From Hymenopus coronatus (taxonomy: Eukaryota > Arthropoda > Insecta > Mantodea > Hymenopodidae): a stretch of 64,000 nucleotides of DNA. The DNA lies in the NCBI GenBank assembly GCA_030762935.1, contig CM060898.1, positions 98,711,281-98,775,280 of the forward strand, in the 5' to 3' direction. A model generated the notes under the pieces. The model did not search any database. It had not been told where the DNA came from and saw only the letters and a program-made list of their open reading frames with translations. Shown piece after piece: positions 41,776 to 54,045 of the stretch; the first letter of the stretch is position 1; every line of letters starts with the position of its first letter. The position numbers and the translations under genes were made by a program.

Positions 41776-44715
41776 TTTAAAAGAAATTAATATTCAATAA
41801 GAAGAACCTGCATTACTATGGATGCATGGATTGTTTTCTTCATCTTTTTTGAGTGGACAAAGAAATTATTAGGGGAAGTTGGCAATCTTGTTATGCTTTG
41901 TTTTTGTTTCAGACATCTTCTTTTTGGCCTTGAGAAGAAAAGATGTAGGTTTACTGCAAAAATGGAAGTGACCCTCTTTGTGCTGGCATAGAGTTTTAAA
42001 TTTAGTCAAATCCGAGTCTTGATTACAATGCCTGAAGAAGATATTGATATTAATAACTCAGCACTATTGCTAACGCGTGAAAGCTTTGTGTTAGTACAAT
42101 AAAACTACTAGTGCAATAGGTGTGTAAGTTTTGGACAAGCATTTGGTTCCACCTCACGTTTGTTGCTATTTGCTACAGTATGCAGCTGCTTAGATTTATT
42201 TCTGGGAAAAAGATGTGATTTCTGTGATACACTAGTGATGATGATGCATTACAATAACATGATGACAAACAGATTACTAATGTTGTTACATTATTCAACA
42301 CTTATCCTTCCTCAGATTGCAATTGCCTTGGCAATTTTTGCTGCTTCTGTTCCCTACAGCTTCCTCTGGGCTTTGCCCCCACAATTTCACTTTTATCCAT
42401 TGCAAAAAACAGAACAAAAGCACCAGAATACACAATACAAACTAACAATATTTTTTACACACACTGATCAAGAGATCAGTTTAACCAGCTAATGATCTTC
42501 AGGGTGACTCGTAGGAAAAATGGATGTGGACATAATATGGTTTGCAGAAATCGCAAACACTGACATAATAGTTTGCAACAAAAGCCCCTTTTCACATGCA
42601 ATTACACAGGGTGAAAATATAATTTTATGCGAGTTAACAGCATGAAAGAAACTACGCAAATTCATGTAAACTTGATTTTGTCCCGGGTTGGTAAACATAA
42701 TACATTTGCAACGATACTCCTCAAATATATAGCAATTTATGTAAACCAAACCCAAATACCTTTATTTGTTTGATCATTAGGTATTATTGTTGATTTATTG
42801 TTATACCTCTTTCAGGTTTAATAACATTAAATGTTTGAGGTTTTATTGCTTTTGTTTTAATAATTGCTAGTACCAGAATTACTTTATTGCTAAATAAAAA
42901 CTGATTTATTATATGTGTAATTTGAAAATTTTGAAAGGATTGTGGACAATTGCTAGCCATGACTTGTAGAAAGACCTGCTCTCAAGAATGCAATTAACAA
43001 TATCCTAAATAAGTAACTTCCTTAATTAAATAACTCAGAAGTTTGAGACAAGTGAAGTTTTAATCAATGTGGTAGTTGAAAATGAGAGAAACTTCCTTAA
43101 TGTCTATCAATTGCTGAAACTAATGCTAAAGCCAAATGCAAAAGCATATCATAAAATAATATATGAAGCTATTTTAACATAATTATTTTTAAAAATATTA
43201 GTGAGTCAATATTCATAATTAAATTTTACTTACATCAAGTTGTAAAATCTTGGAACGCTTTTAGAGACTTTGTCTATCATCAGCATGGTGGAGGCTATAA
43301 ATAACTAATAACAATTAGATGGTCAACTCAATGTTAAAACATTGGCACATTCCTCTTCCAGCAATTGATGTGCTTTCAACTGTTCTCACGTGGCCAGGTG
43401 CTTATGTAGACTCCAGTGGTTCAATTGTACAAATAGCACCTTATCTCCAATTCCTGGATGCTGTCCCCAATATATGCAACCTGCCAGCTGTTCTTGCATT
43501 TACAGCCAAAATCAAAATACTACATGAAAGCAACTTTATTCTGGCTTTATTTAAAAGCTTCTACTTTTCATATGATTGCTTTTGGGCTTCATAGCATGAA
43601 GGAATATCTTAAATTAAAAATAAGCATAAGTTTTACTGAGTTATTTTGTAATAGGAAGCAGAAAGCAATGCATTAAATATCGGAGCTATTATCATACTTT
43701 TTATGTAATACTTATAGCTTTATGGTATATTTAGAATGGTAGGGATACATTACTGTAGAAAAAATTTGATTCATTTAGAAAGCATATTGCATTATGCACA
43801 ATTTTTAATCGTAAAATTTAAATAAAGAGGTGTGTAAACTCATCAATATATTTTCTTCTGTAAGATCTTTGACTGATTGAACCGTGAGTAAAATATTTAA
43901 TATTGTCCTATAAAATCTGAAGATAAAAAGATGTGAAGAAACAGAATCACAAAAGTTAATAAAAATATTTTACCTGATTTTAGTACTAAAACTTTTGAAA
44001 CATTTTGATAAAGCAACCTTATATTTAATAAATAGAAATAGCACTGCCTATTCTTGTAGTTTTTATGAAAAAATGTCAATTTACTTTAAAGCAATCAAAA
44101 TTATTAACTTTGGGATATAGCTGGATATAAGAAAAACCACCCCAAAATTAATATTAAGGTTACTGAAATGTAATACAGACACTGAAAATAGCTATTAGTA
44201 ATATATTTTCTCTCTTCACATACATGCATGCAGACGATAATCACATAACTTCAGGAAGAGCATATGTGAGAATTTCAATAAACTACTTAAGTAATGTATT
44301 TGAATTTGCTTACATTCATGTACAAGTATACGCCAGTATTCTAAGCATTGTCAAAAGCAGGTCCTGTTAAATGTATGTTTTCTCTCATTTTCGCTTAACT
44401 CACAACCAGAAGAGTTATAGGATATGAAAGGAGGTTTTAGCAAAATAATATCAAATCTGTATATTTAAAACTTTAATTTACACACTAATCACCTTTGTTT
44501 TTATTATTTCCATTCTTACATATGTAACTTATTTTTCTTCATAGTTTTTTAAATATAATGTTGAACAAATAACTTGGCACTATATTTTCATAAATAGAGG
44601 AACACAGTTATACAAATTCTGAAACAAGATAAAATCATTTTAATACAGTACATATAATGAAATACACACTGCAATCTATACCTACTAAATCATAACTGCT
44701 TACAAGAAACAATAA
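41776..44715. other. Intergenic, no gene recognised
   Basis: Open frames at 42160-42492 and 43319-43676 (+) are hydrophobic or low-complexity and have no family signature. At 42030-42065, 'cctgaagaagatattgat' resembles Penelope ends, but nothing else supports it. Confidence 0.4.
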
Positions 44716-45015
44716 TTTTTTTTTTTTTTTTTTCCCCCCATTTAATGCACACTCTTTACTTGCTGTGGCTCTTAGCATCCCGTTCAGTGATGAGCATTAA
44801 AGATCTTAATTTTGCTCGGAGGCCTCTTTATAAGGCTTGAGGTTCTTCTACGTGCCGTAAATCTACAATGAGGGACCAACAACTTTACTTCCCATCCAAA
44901 GAAAACTATGCTAAGGATTTTTATAACCAAAAAAGTTCATCACCCTCTGCAGGGTTTGAACTTGTGACCTTGGGAGATTGAAATCACCAGCACCATCACC
45001 AATGCACTATGATTT
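44716..45015 (-). mobile_element. SINE A, full-length copy
   Basis: On the minus strand: a head ending 'ggtcacaagttcaaaccctg' (B box), then 'aaaaatccttagcatagttt', 'gggaagtaaagttgttggtccc', 'aagaacctcaagcc', 'ggcctccgagcaaaattaag', and a tail in a long A-run (T-run 44718-44733 on the + strand). Confidence 0.82.
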
Positions 45016-45789
45016 TTATTGAATAGTTGCATTCATATAAACAAGATAAAAATTATGTTCTAGCTTATAACTGAATCATACCTCCATTTTATTCAAAGTG
45101 TGAGAATTTGAAATTCATGTATTTGTATACTGCTGGGAATTTTTAGCATGTTGTATAAATACTGAATATAATGATAGAATTTCCTGAAACTTTCAAAATA
45201 AAATGTAAAGTTAGCATCAAAGTGTTATATCCCCAAATACAAGGCAGGAAAATACAAAAATTTCATGCTTCAACATAAGCAGAGTGTGATCGTTAAACTG
45301 GAATTTTGCTCATTAGTTTGTTGCCTTTTGAAACACATACTACACAATGTAATATGCAAGTTGCATGCAAACACAGATATGAAAATACTACTAATACTTC
45401 CAACAACTATCTCCTATTGATGTATAGGTAGCAGAAGTATATTTAGGGCAGAGTATCGATATGACAAAAAGATGCTGAATGCTAAAATTCAATCCTATCC
45501 TGCAGGTTATTTACATGCTTGTGGTACTGAAACATGCAACCAAAGATGTGATTTAAATTGACTTGCTTTTCAAACTTAAAAGTTTAAGAATAATCTATAT
45601 ATATATATATAAATGAATCGCTGAAATGTATGTATGCATATCACTTCCGAACGACTCCATCAAATTGAACAATTCTTTTTTTGTTGTGTTATTGTGACAA
45701 CAAGGTTTGTGGAAATGAAAATTTTTAAAAATAGTACAGGAAAGTATAAATCTCATATGAATAAAAACCGTGCCAAGCAAACACATTTC

Positions 45790-46395
45790 AGTTAATAGCC
45801 ACCAGATGGCAGTGGTACTATGGTTATTTGTTGCTAAATTGTCATAGTAGTGCAATATTTTCCCTCCCCATTCAATGCTAAGGTAATGCACCAGGTTATC
45901 GACACATTGACGTAATGCAGCAGTGAAATTCAAATACATTTTTATTTATTAACTGTCCTTTCCTTACTCCTATTGTTCAAAATAAAGCAGCAAAGAAGCT
46001 TTCCTTGCGAGCAACACCTAGAGTAAGTACTTATTTATTTGCCACTAGATGGCTAAAGTAGTATTTTTTCTCATCCAATGTTAACATAACACAACAGTTT
46101 ATCCAGATGATACATCGCAGCAGTGTAATTCAAATGCATTTTTATGTATTAACTGTCCTTTCCTTACTCCTATCATTTAAAATAATGAAGCTTTCCTGGC
46201 GACGAAAACCTAAAATATGTACTTATTATTTGCCACCAGATGGCTGTAGTTCCTACTGCTCTATTTTTCTTCCCCATTCAATGCTAAGGGAATGCACCCG
46301 GTTATGGGGACAATGACGTAAGATAACTGTGAAAATCAAATATATTTGTTATGTACTAACTATCGTTCCCTTGGTCACATCGCTTAAATAACGAA
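45790..46395 (+). repeat. Three tandem ~190-240 base units inside the Helitron
   Basis: The units start near 45790, 46030 and 46221. Each has 'ttgccaccagatggc', 'ccattcaatgctaa', 'gcaccaggttat', 'gaaattcaaatacatt', 'taactgtcctttccttactc' and 'gaagctttcc' in order. The second unit has lost part of its middle. Confidence 0.8.
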
Positions 46396-46879
46396 ATAAG
46401 TATATTATTGTTGTAATTCTTTAAAATGAACAAGTTATAAACTAAGCACATACCATTAACCCTTACTGGAATCTGAAAATGGCGACAAAATGACGGGATC
46501 TGTTTTGGGTTAACTTCCTATTGCAGATGTTGATTATTTGACGTTATGTGGTACATGATGTAGCTAAAGAACATGAAGATACCCACGGTACTCTTAATAC
46601 GTTTGATTGATCAAGTAATATTTTGTGTTAAATGGAGCAATTTAATTCACAAAGCTATCATCAAATAAAAGCTTATCAATTGCCCAACCAGATCTACTTG
46701 CTCTTTAGTTATGTCATTGTTAGGCTTAAAAATAGCTGTTTTGATATTGGACAAAATAAAGAAAGAGGTGGAAAACATGAGTAAAGGAAAGAAAGAGATT
46801 CGAAAGAAGTATGAATGTTACTTGGAGACTTTTTCCTTAATGTAATTCATTACCAGCGTTTACCCGCCACACTATGGAT

Positions 46880-47765
46880 GCGCTGCCATTACTGTTATTA
46901 TGCCAACGACATTGTTATGGTTGCCCTCACTGTTAATTTCATGTGTCATCCTTTCCACATTACCTTATGGGTGCTCTGACCTCGTCCTTTTTGCAATACC
47001 AACTACATATATATGCTACATTTCGCAGATCATTGTGCTTTTCAATGAAAAGGCATTAGAAGGCATTGGCAATGCGAAAATTCTTGTTGACACTTCTACT
47101 GGCCGCATTTCGTTTCCATCAATTTTTGTCACTTCACAACGTCAAAGGAAGAATTAATATCAAAAGTGTTCCTAAATATTGGTACAAATTACAAAAACTA
47201 TGCTTGGTTGAGTGAACGAGCCATTTTAGCAGCAACTTATAGGATTGTAGATCATTTGAATGTAAAAATTCAGGGTAAAATTGTTGGACAAATGCATTCA
47301 TTTAAGTCAATCAATTCCATTACCAATCCAAATGAAATCGTCAATTATCTAACTGAATTCCTAAATTCATTGGATTTGCCAGGATTCCCACCACACAATT
47401 TACAGCTCAAGGTTGACTCGGTGATAATTATACTATGCAATATCAATCAGTCAAAATGCAGCGGAACAAAACTCACTGATAAAAAAATTATGAAAATTTT
47501 GATTTAAGTTGCTATAACATAGGAAAGTTCAAAGGAGGATACACTTATTCCAAGAATACCACTAATGTCAACCGACTTTCCTTTTGAATTTAAGCGCGCC
47601 TTGCATTTGCAATGACAATACGACCCAAGGTTAATCGTTAGAAGTGTGTGTGTAATATATCTTGAATTGTGTTTTTCACATGTTGTACATTGCGTACTCG
47701 AGAGTCGGCAAACTATCGGCGCTATTTTTTTCTCTCCATAAGGAAAATTGTACATTACAAGGCAT
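46880..47765 (+). pseudogene. Helitron PIF1-type helicase, C-terminal remnant
   Basis: NYKNYAWLSERAILAATYRI (47188-47247) and VNYLTEFLNSLDLPGFPPHN, then LQLKVDSVIIILCNINQSKC, are the conserved C-terminal helicase region of Helitron Rep-Hel proteins. In other frames follow RLAFAMTI and a start of 'NKSQGQ', and RTRESANY-like text replaces the usual 'YVACSRV'. The Walker motifs and the Rep nuclease are absent. Frameshifts and stops show it is dead. Confidence 0.85.
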
Positions 47766-47951
47766 ACAATGAAGTGTAGTCAAATTATTTAATTGTACTT
47801 TTATTTCATTGCATGGTCGTAGGAAGGTTTTATCTGAGTTTATTTCGTTTTTTCGTTAGGTGCGAAGCAGGGGTGGGCAGCTAGTATGGAAATAATTTAA
47901 GACAATTTTGCTCATGGAATTTTGTGAATTTCTGAATGAAACCTGAAGTAA

Positions 47952-48806
47952 TGTTTATTTTCTCTAGCACATATGTACAATGTACACAGTGAATAGAAAA
48001 AGTATTGCATTCCACCCAAAAATTTGATACCAAGATTTCACTTGAAGTACATGTTTTAAGGCTCACTGAATCCAAAAAAATCAGCATTTTTAGTGAACAA
48101 GTGTGTGTGTGTGTGGGGGGGGGCAGCATAGCTCAATAATGAAATATTGGTTAAATACTAAACTTGGTATTCAAGTTCAGTATCTTCTAAGAATGCAGTA
48201 TAAAGATGTTCAAGAAAATCCCTCCACCCCCAGTTACCCTTTACATGGAACACTTTTCCATAGTTTTGATTTTCTCAAAAATGGCTCTAATGATTTTGAT
48301 TAAAATGTCATATGTTTAAAATATTTTTATGACAAACAAAATGTATATCTTGAATTTTCTGGAAATAGCCTCTAAAGCCGTTTTCATTCTGGATGACTTC
48401 TGTATAACTGGTAAACTTCAAGAGATAGGCAAAACTTTCAATAAAAATGTAGATCCTGTTAAAACACCATTTATGTTATACATTTTTTTGTAGAGTTAAT
48501 AGAGATATTCAAAATATTCTGAGTTATTGGGTTCAGTTTTAACTTAAACTTTTCTGAAACAGAAAACATATTTTTTTAGCTTTTTTTTTATTTACTCGTA
48601 ACAAGCTAAGCGAACTGAATTTCAATTATTTCATAAAGTGACTGGCTTTTAAAAGATTTAATTATTGCTTTAGTCTGTGTATTCCCTTATTTCCCTTCTA
48701 CGTATAAAGAAGTAAGCAAAAAGAAAATTCTGCTAAAATTTATCACAATTTAGATAAAAGAATAGTCTTTTTAAGAAGAGTTTGTTTGCAGAATAGTTAG
48801 AGAAAG
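47952..48806 (+). repeat. Repeat A, full-length copy
   Basis: Starts 67 bases after the Helitron end. It is complete from 'attttctctagcac' through a GT/G tract, 'actaaacttggtattcaag' and 'cccccagttaccctttacatg' to 'ttagagaaagttat', about 0.85 kb. Confidence 0.8.
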
Positions 48807-50005
48807 TTATTTAAAAAATAGCCTGCATTCTGTATTCAGTTTTACGGTTACTTTAGCTTTATTATTGGGAACTAACTTTACTTCCTTACAAGGACTGTGA
48901 TAAAAGGTTGATGCTATTGGAATGTGACTATTCCACATCTGCAGGTAACTGTTGTGTAACTTGGTGTTTTTAACCACTAAAGAACTATTTGAATCAACAT
49001 ATGTTCTACTGTATAATTTTGTTTTCTTAATGCTTTCTGTAGTATTCTTCTTTGCCAATGAACAAAATGTTGCCACCATGCATTCTTGAACATAGTATAT
49101 ACAAAAACCATATGCAGCATTTATCTCTGACATGGATATGACATCAAGTATCTAAGAGTCACCTTGAACTATATTTTCAAACTGTTCCTTTACATGAACC
49201 ATTCTCTGTAAGTCTTGCAGATTGCTGATCATTCAATGCATTGTCTTGGCCCACTCCTAGTTTATGCTCACTTACAATTATACCATCAGTAGTGGCAAAA
49301 TAATAGAATCTATGCTAAGCAATAAAGTAATAGGAAAAAAGTAGTTGAGACAGCATGGTTAAGTACTAAAACTATATATTATTCCCACGTATATTACAGA
49401 TCTCAATACATATGTACTCCTCCCCTTTCCATACATGCATATATTCAGTTAGGACCTAAATTTAATTTCCTGATCTTATGATTTTCTTTGAAGCTGCAAT
49501 TTTGCTGCTTACAATACCAAGAAATGGATATAGCACATACTGCATGTATTTCATTGTGCAAGGGAGCTGCATGATCCATTTTTCCCCAAGCCAACAAATC
49601 AATACTTTTTAACATAGCATCCATAACATGCTTTCCCACATCAGACAAGTGAGCAATATATTCTGTAAAGGTAGCTCCTCAGTAAGATATATGAGCTGAG
49701 GAGTATAACTGTGCTCTTTCGTTAAATTGCTAAATGAATACTGCTTACTCCATTTGATATCAGACATGTTTTATAGTTATTACAGCTGATATGTTGAAGG
49801 AGTCTTCTGCTATATACCCTGAGACAGACTGTGGAAAATTATTTTCCCATCTCAACATCCAAACGTGAACAGGAAGAGCTGTGTCAATGTCAAAACTGAG
49901 CTCTTGAACTTCATGACGCTCTGGATCCCAAAAATAAACTGCCATAAATTATTGAAAACTTCTCCAGGTTCTTTGTCAGGTTCAAAACTGTCAGACAGTG
50001 AATTT
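48807..50005 (-). pseudogene. Unidentified degenerate protein-coding tract
   Basis: Read on the minus strand from about 50000, protein-like text runs for over 1 kb in a few frames. It includes DSFEPDKEPGEVFNN, then after a one-base shift AVYFWDPERHEVQELSFDID and TALPVHVWMLRWENNF. Next come GYIAEDSFNISAVITIKH and, after scattered stops, FTEYIAHLSDVGKHVMDAML and WGKMDHAAPLHNEIHAVCAI. After a gap come INAAYGFCIYYVQECMVATF and SNSSLVVKNTKLHNSYLQMW. The stops and shifts suggest a pseudogene, perhaps processed, but exons of a real gene cannot be excluded for parts. I do not recognise the protein. Confidence 0.45.
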
Positions 50006-50009
50006 ATTT

Positions 50010-50222
50010 GGGGCATGAAAATCCTTAACATGGCTTTCTTTGGTAGAGAAGTAAAGCCATTGGTCCCATGTTGTAGGTTTACGGCACCTAAAAGAACCTC
50101 AAGCTTGATAAAGAGGCCTCTAAGCAAAATTAGTGGACTTTCATGCCCAATATAGAATAGGATGCTGAGAACCATAGCAGTTAAAAAGCATAAACAAAAC
50201 TCCATCCCCATTTCTTCCTCAT
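50010..50222 (+). mobile_element. SINE A, 5'-truncated
   Basis: Begins 'gcatgaaaatccttaacatgg' and runs through 'gaagtaaagccattggtccc', 'aaaagaacctcaagc', 'gcctctaagcaaaattag' to 'aaactccatccccatttc'. No tRNA head is present. It abuts the unidentified coding tract. Confidence 0.8.
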
Positions 50223-50707
50223 GTTCACAGTTTGAACCCCTTATTATAAACCTAAAACACAAGTAATTTATTATTGTCGTTTTCAGGGCTGTTTGATACT
50301 GGTTTACTGTAGGATTGTAATTAGAACTACAATGTGATATAATCTAACCAAACAAGTGCTCTTATGGGGTCTTGGTTAAGGTATCTATTCTGCGAATATG
50401 GGAAACCTTCAGCCTTCAAAATCTGCTAGACATTTTACACCAAATATGGAGATAATCCAGCCATCCTGTGATGGAGATAAAAAAATATTTAAGATAAAAT
50501 AAACAATGGCTGGTTCCTATCAAGTTTGGCAGCTTCTTTGATGTGAGACTAGGAAACTGTCAAAGTTCTCTTCACCAACCTTTACACTTAGTTGCACATC
50601 ATGTTTCAGAAACATGTTTCTTGTGCACTTTAGGATTTGGGGAGGATCATAAATTCACCACCTGCTGATTTCTAAATGCAAAGAAAGGTCTACTAATGGA
50701 AACACTT
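50223..50707. other. Intergenic, nothing recognised
   Basis: No gene or repeat supported. Confidence 0.4.
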
Positions 50708-51325
50708 AAACTTTACAGCATATGTATTAGGTAGAGAGGTATTGTATTCCAGACAAAAATGTGATATCAAAATTTCATTAGAAATACATATTTTCAGCAT
50801 CTCTGAATAATTTTTTTTTTTTTTAGAAAAAGGTCTGTCTGTGGACAGTATAACTCAAAAATGAAAAGTCAATTACCAACGGTTGATATTTAAGTTTAGT
50901 ATCTTCCACGGATGCAACAATAAAATTTTCAGGAAATTTCCCCACTTCAAACTGCCCTTTTCATGCAAGATTTTTCAACAATTCCAATTTTGTCAAAAAT
51001 GGCTCTAACAATTTTGATTAAAATACTGCACCTTAAAGATGCTTACATGAATATTAAAATGTATAATCCTGAATTTCTTGGTACAAGCTTTTTAAGTCCA
51101 CTTCATTCTGAATGACTTTTGATTACTGGTAAACTATAAGAGATAGACAAAAATTTGCTGCACAAAAAATGCAGATCTTCTTAAAACACAAAATTTATGT
51201 TCTATGCCCGCCTACATCTTTTTTGTAGGCATATTTACAATTTCCAAGATTTTACAAGATATTCCTTTTTATTGGTTTTAAAATTTCCAATAATTAGAAT
51301 GATCTCAAATGGAATAACACATCAG
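50708..51325 (+). repeat. Repeat A copy with internal deletion
   Basis: Family order from 'gtattaggtagagaggtattg' through 'aaaaggtctgtctgtgg', 'ttgatatttaagtttagtatc' and 'acaatttaagat'-type blocks to 'ggaataacacatcagg'. The last ~200 bases before the tail are missing. Confidence 0.7.
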
Positions 51326-53820
51326 GTTTTGTATTAATATTTTGTTTCACTTTCAAATGTTTTATATATATTATGAGTTTTGTTGTCTACTACATTCTCC
51401 ATGTGCTAGATGGGACACACTTGGTATGAACAGCTTTAGCCAATTAGGAAATGAAAAACAGAGAAACAAAGATACACTACTTGAACACAAACAGGATAAT
51501 AGCATACCAAAGCAACTCTATTGTTAAATGTCCCAAGTAATACTTTTAGGGTTGTATTAAAGTTTTAGGATAAGGGAATAAGAACCTGTACGTTAAGTTT
51601 AATCTCAAAAAGATGTATTTATTACCAATTTAAACAAAATATAAGAAACAAGTAAATATATATTTATATTTATAGCAATATCATAAAAAATGTATTTAGT
51701 CACACTTATGGCAAAGTAAGCAACAAAGTAAATTTCAGCATATATAGCATTACAAATAAGTCCAGCTAAACATTTTTAACAGTTTCATAATTTATAAAAT
51801 TATAATGAATGCTTCATAATAAAGCTTTGCAACATACATTCTTTTTTTCTCTACAATTTCTGGAGCATTTCAACACCTGATATTCACGATTTTTTTTTGT
51901 TTTTTTGCCCCTGCATTTTTCGATATTTATTAATTTCACACTTTAAAACCAATTAACCTTTCCAATTTTATGTGGAATAAACATTTTATTTATCTGGAGG
52001 AAGAAAAATAAGTATGTGGGGGTTTCAAACTTCAGTAGTTCACATTGGTTATAAGGTATAACCAGTCTGCTGTTGACATTCGTATGATTGATGACAACTC
52101 CCATTCACAATGAAAATTAAGTGTAAATAAAAAAATTAAAAACCAAATGGTATGTATTAAGATGGAACCATTTACAATAAATTAAACATTAACTTAAAAA
52201 CTTGCAAGCTTTCAAGTTTATGTTCCCATCAAACCTAAGAAACTAGCCAATCATTCTGCCATTATGCAGCACATTTGCCATACGCTGACTTGTTAACTAT
52301 ATATTTTCTGTTTAAGATCACAAGCCAGGAATCACTGAAATATTTATAAAAATCACTGCAAAACAAATTATGATGGAGATAATTTTTTATGACTTTTACC
52401 GTCTTTTAGTCAGATTGAGGTTTTATTTATTTTTACATATGTGCAACCTCTTTTGTCCGGTATACTGTCTATGGTTATTTTACAGAACACTCTATTAGCT
52501 CAGTTGTTTCAAACTCTCTTGTGATTGGCTGCTGTTTATGTTGCACTTGCCGTTATGATTAACATATCACATTATGTTTATACTTAAGGTTTATGTGTGA
52601 ATGATGCCTTATGCTGTAATAGGTAGTCCACTCCTTTATTTTTTCCCCCCTCCAAGGGTATATGCAATCTTAACACTTGTATATACTATGTGTCATTCAA
52701 TCTCTAAAATGGCTACCGGCAATATGACAGCTTAATCCTGTAAAAAAAATTGTAAATTTATGAAAGTAGAAAAAGGAGGAACACGGAGCTGCAGTAGGAT
52801 ACAGAAATTCACCATCAAAAAGATGAATGAATGGAACAAAGCAACTGATCAAAACACTTTGTAAATATAATCCCATACTTTAGCTCTATATGCAGAGAAG
52901 GTTGAAATGCTCTTCTTTTTTAGGATTTCTGCTATTTATGAGGACTGTAAAACATTCTATTTGAGAAATGTTACAACAAACCTCTTTTGGAATGTGTTTC
53001 TAGTGTTGATTGTACCCATCACCTTTCCATTCCCATTTTGCTCTCTTTTAACCTAAATATAATATATAATATTTTACCTTATGGTGCTATATGACCCAAC
53101 ACCATAAACTCCTTTTGTCGAGTATCCATTCTAAACATGCCACTAGGCCAAAGCAGAGAGGAAAAGATCTTCTAACCTCAGTTACCACTCTAATTCAAGC
53201 ATATTCTCAGTTCAAGTGAACACAGGTCAAATTTTGCAGAAAACTATTATTTTAGGCAGAGGAATTAAAATATGTAGTGGATGTAGAGCATTAGTGATAT
53301 CCTACACTAACCAAACCTGGCAGGTTACTTCAGTACATGGTCATTTTGTCTGACCAATGAAATATAATGTTGCAACCTTTGTATTCAGGCACTACATAAT
53401 CTCGCTAAATCATACCAACATTATGAAAAAATAAATCACTATGATCACGATTAGGTTGGCAAATGGCAAAAGGAAACAAAAGTGAACATAAATCCAAAAA
53501 GCATAATTTCAAACTCGAATGCATGTTAATCCACCAGTTACAAACAATGATGGATCAAATAGTGTCTTTTTACTTATTTGGTTTTAGATGTTATTTAAAA
53601 TTCATCCACATTTAAAATCATGTTATCATTACCAAAAGTTGATAAAATTTAATTTCAGTAATATTGAACTGTGAAAGCATACTATTTATATAATAATGTG
53701 AGTTGGTAAATGATAACACTACATTCACTGAAAATTTACCAACTTACTTATTATATGAATACACATCACAGTTACTAGTTTCTATTCCCTCAAATTAGCA
53801 TACTATTTGTCATACACAAT
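51326..53820. other. Intergenic, nothing recognised
   Basis: 2.5 kb of AT-rich sequence without protein-like frames. Short T-runs only. Confidence 0.45.
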
Positions 53821-53821
53821 A

Positions 53822-54045
53822 TGCTAAATAAATATCACTAAACATTCAGATTTTAAGATGAATTAAATATTAAGGAATTGCATGAGGTTATGCTTTAATA
53901 ATTATTTAGGGTTAGGTGACAGACTGCCACCTGTAACAGAACTTTTGTGTAGGTTACATATATCACAAAACATCTAGATTTTAAGGTTAATTTAATATTA
54001 CAGAATTGCATGAAGTTATACTTTAATAATTATTGTGGTAGTACA
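53822..54045 (+). repeat. Satellite, two units (left part)
   Basis: Two units of about 118 bases: 'catt.agattttaag.t.aatt', 'aatatta.ggaattgcatga', 'gttatgctttaataattatt' and 'gacagactgccacctgtaac'. The second unit breaks off after 'aataattattgtgg'. Confidence 0.8.

Larger units (their letters stand above)
45594..47884 (+). mobile_element. Helitron (rolling-circle transposon) with both ends
   Basis: The 5' end is A|TCTATATATATATAAATG at 45594, the usual TC start of animal Helitrons. The 3' end is 'gggtgggcagCTAG|T' at 47881-47884, the CTRR end followed by T. It is inserted in AT without duplication, as expected. Length is 2291 bases. It holds a triplicated internal segment and a decayed helicase, so it is non-autonomous. 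I do not see a clean 3' hairpin. Confidence 0.85.

Noticed and set aside
42025..42100. Third Penelope family end ('cctgaagaagatatt')
   Set aside because: Only a short resemblance to hammerhead/Penelope ends. No inverted repeat, GAAAC-GTC block or coding sequence nearby.
42160..42492. 110-codon open frame
   Set aside because: Hydrophobic low-complexity text, no start context and no family signature.
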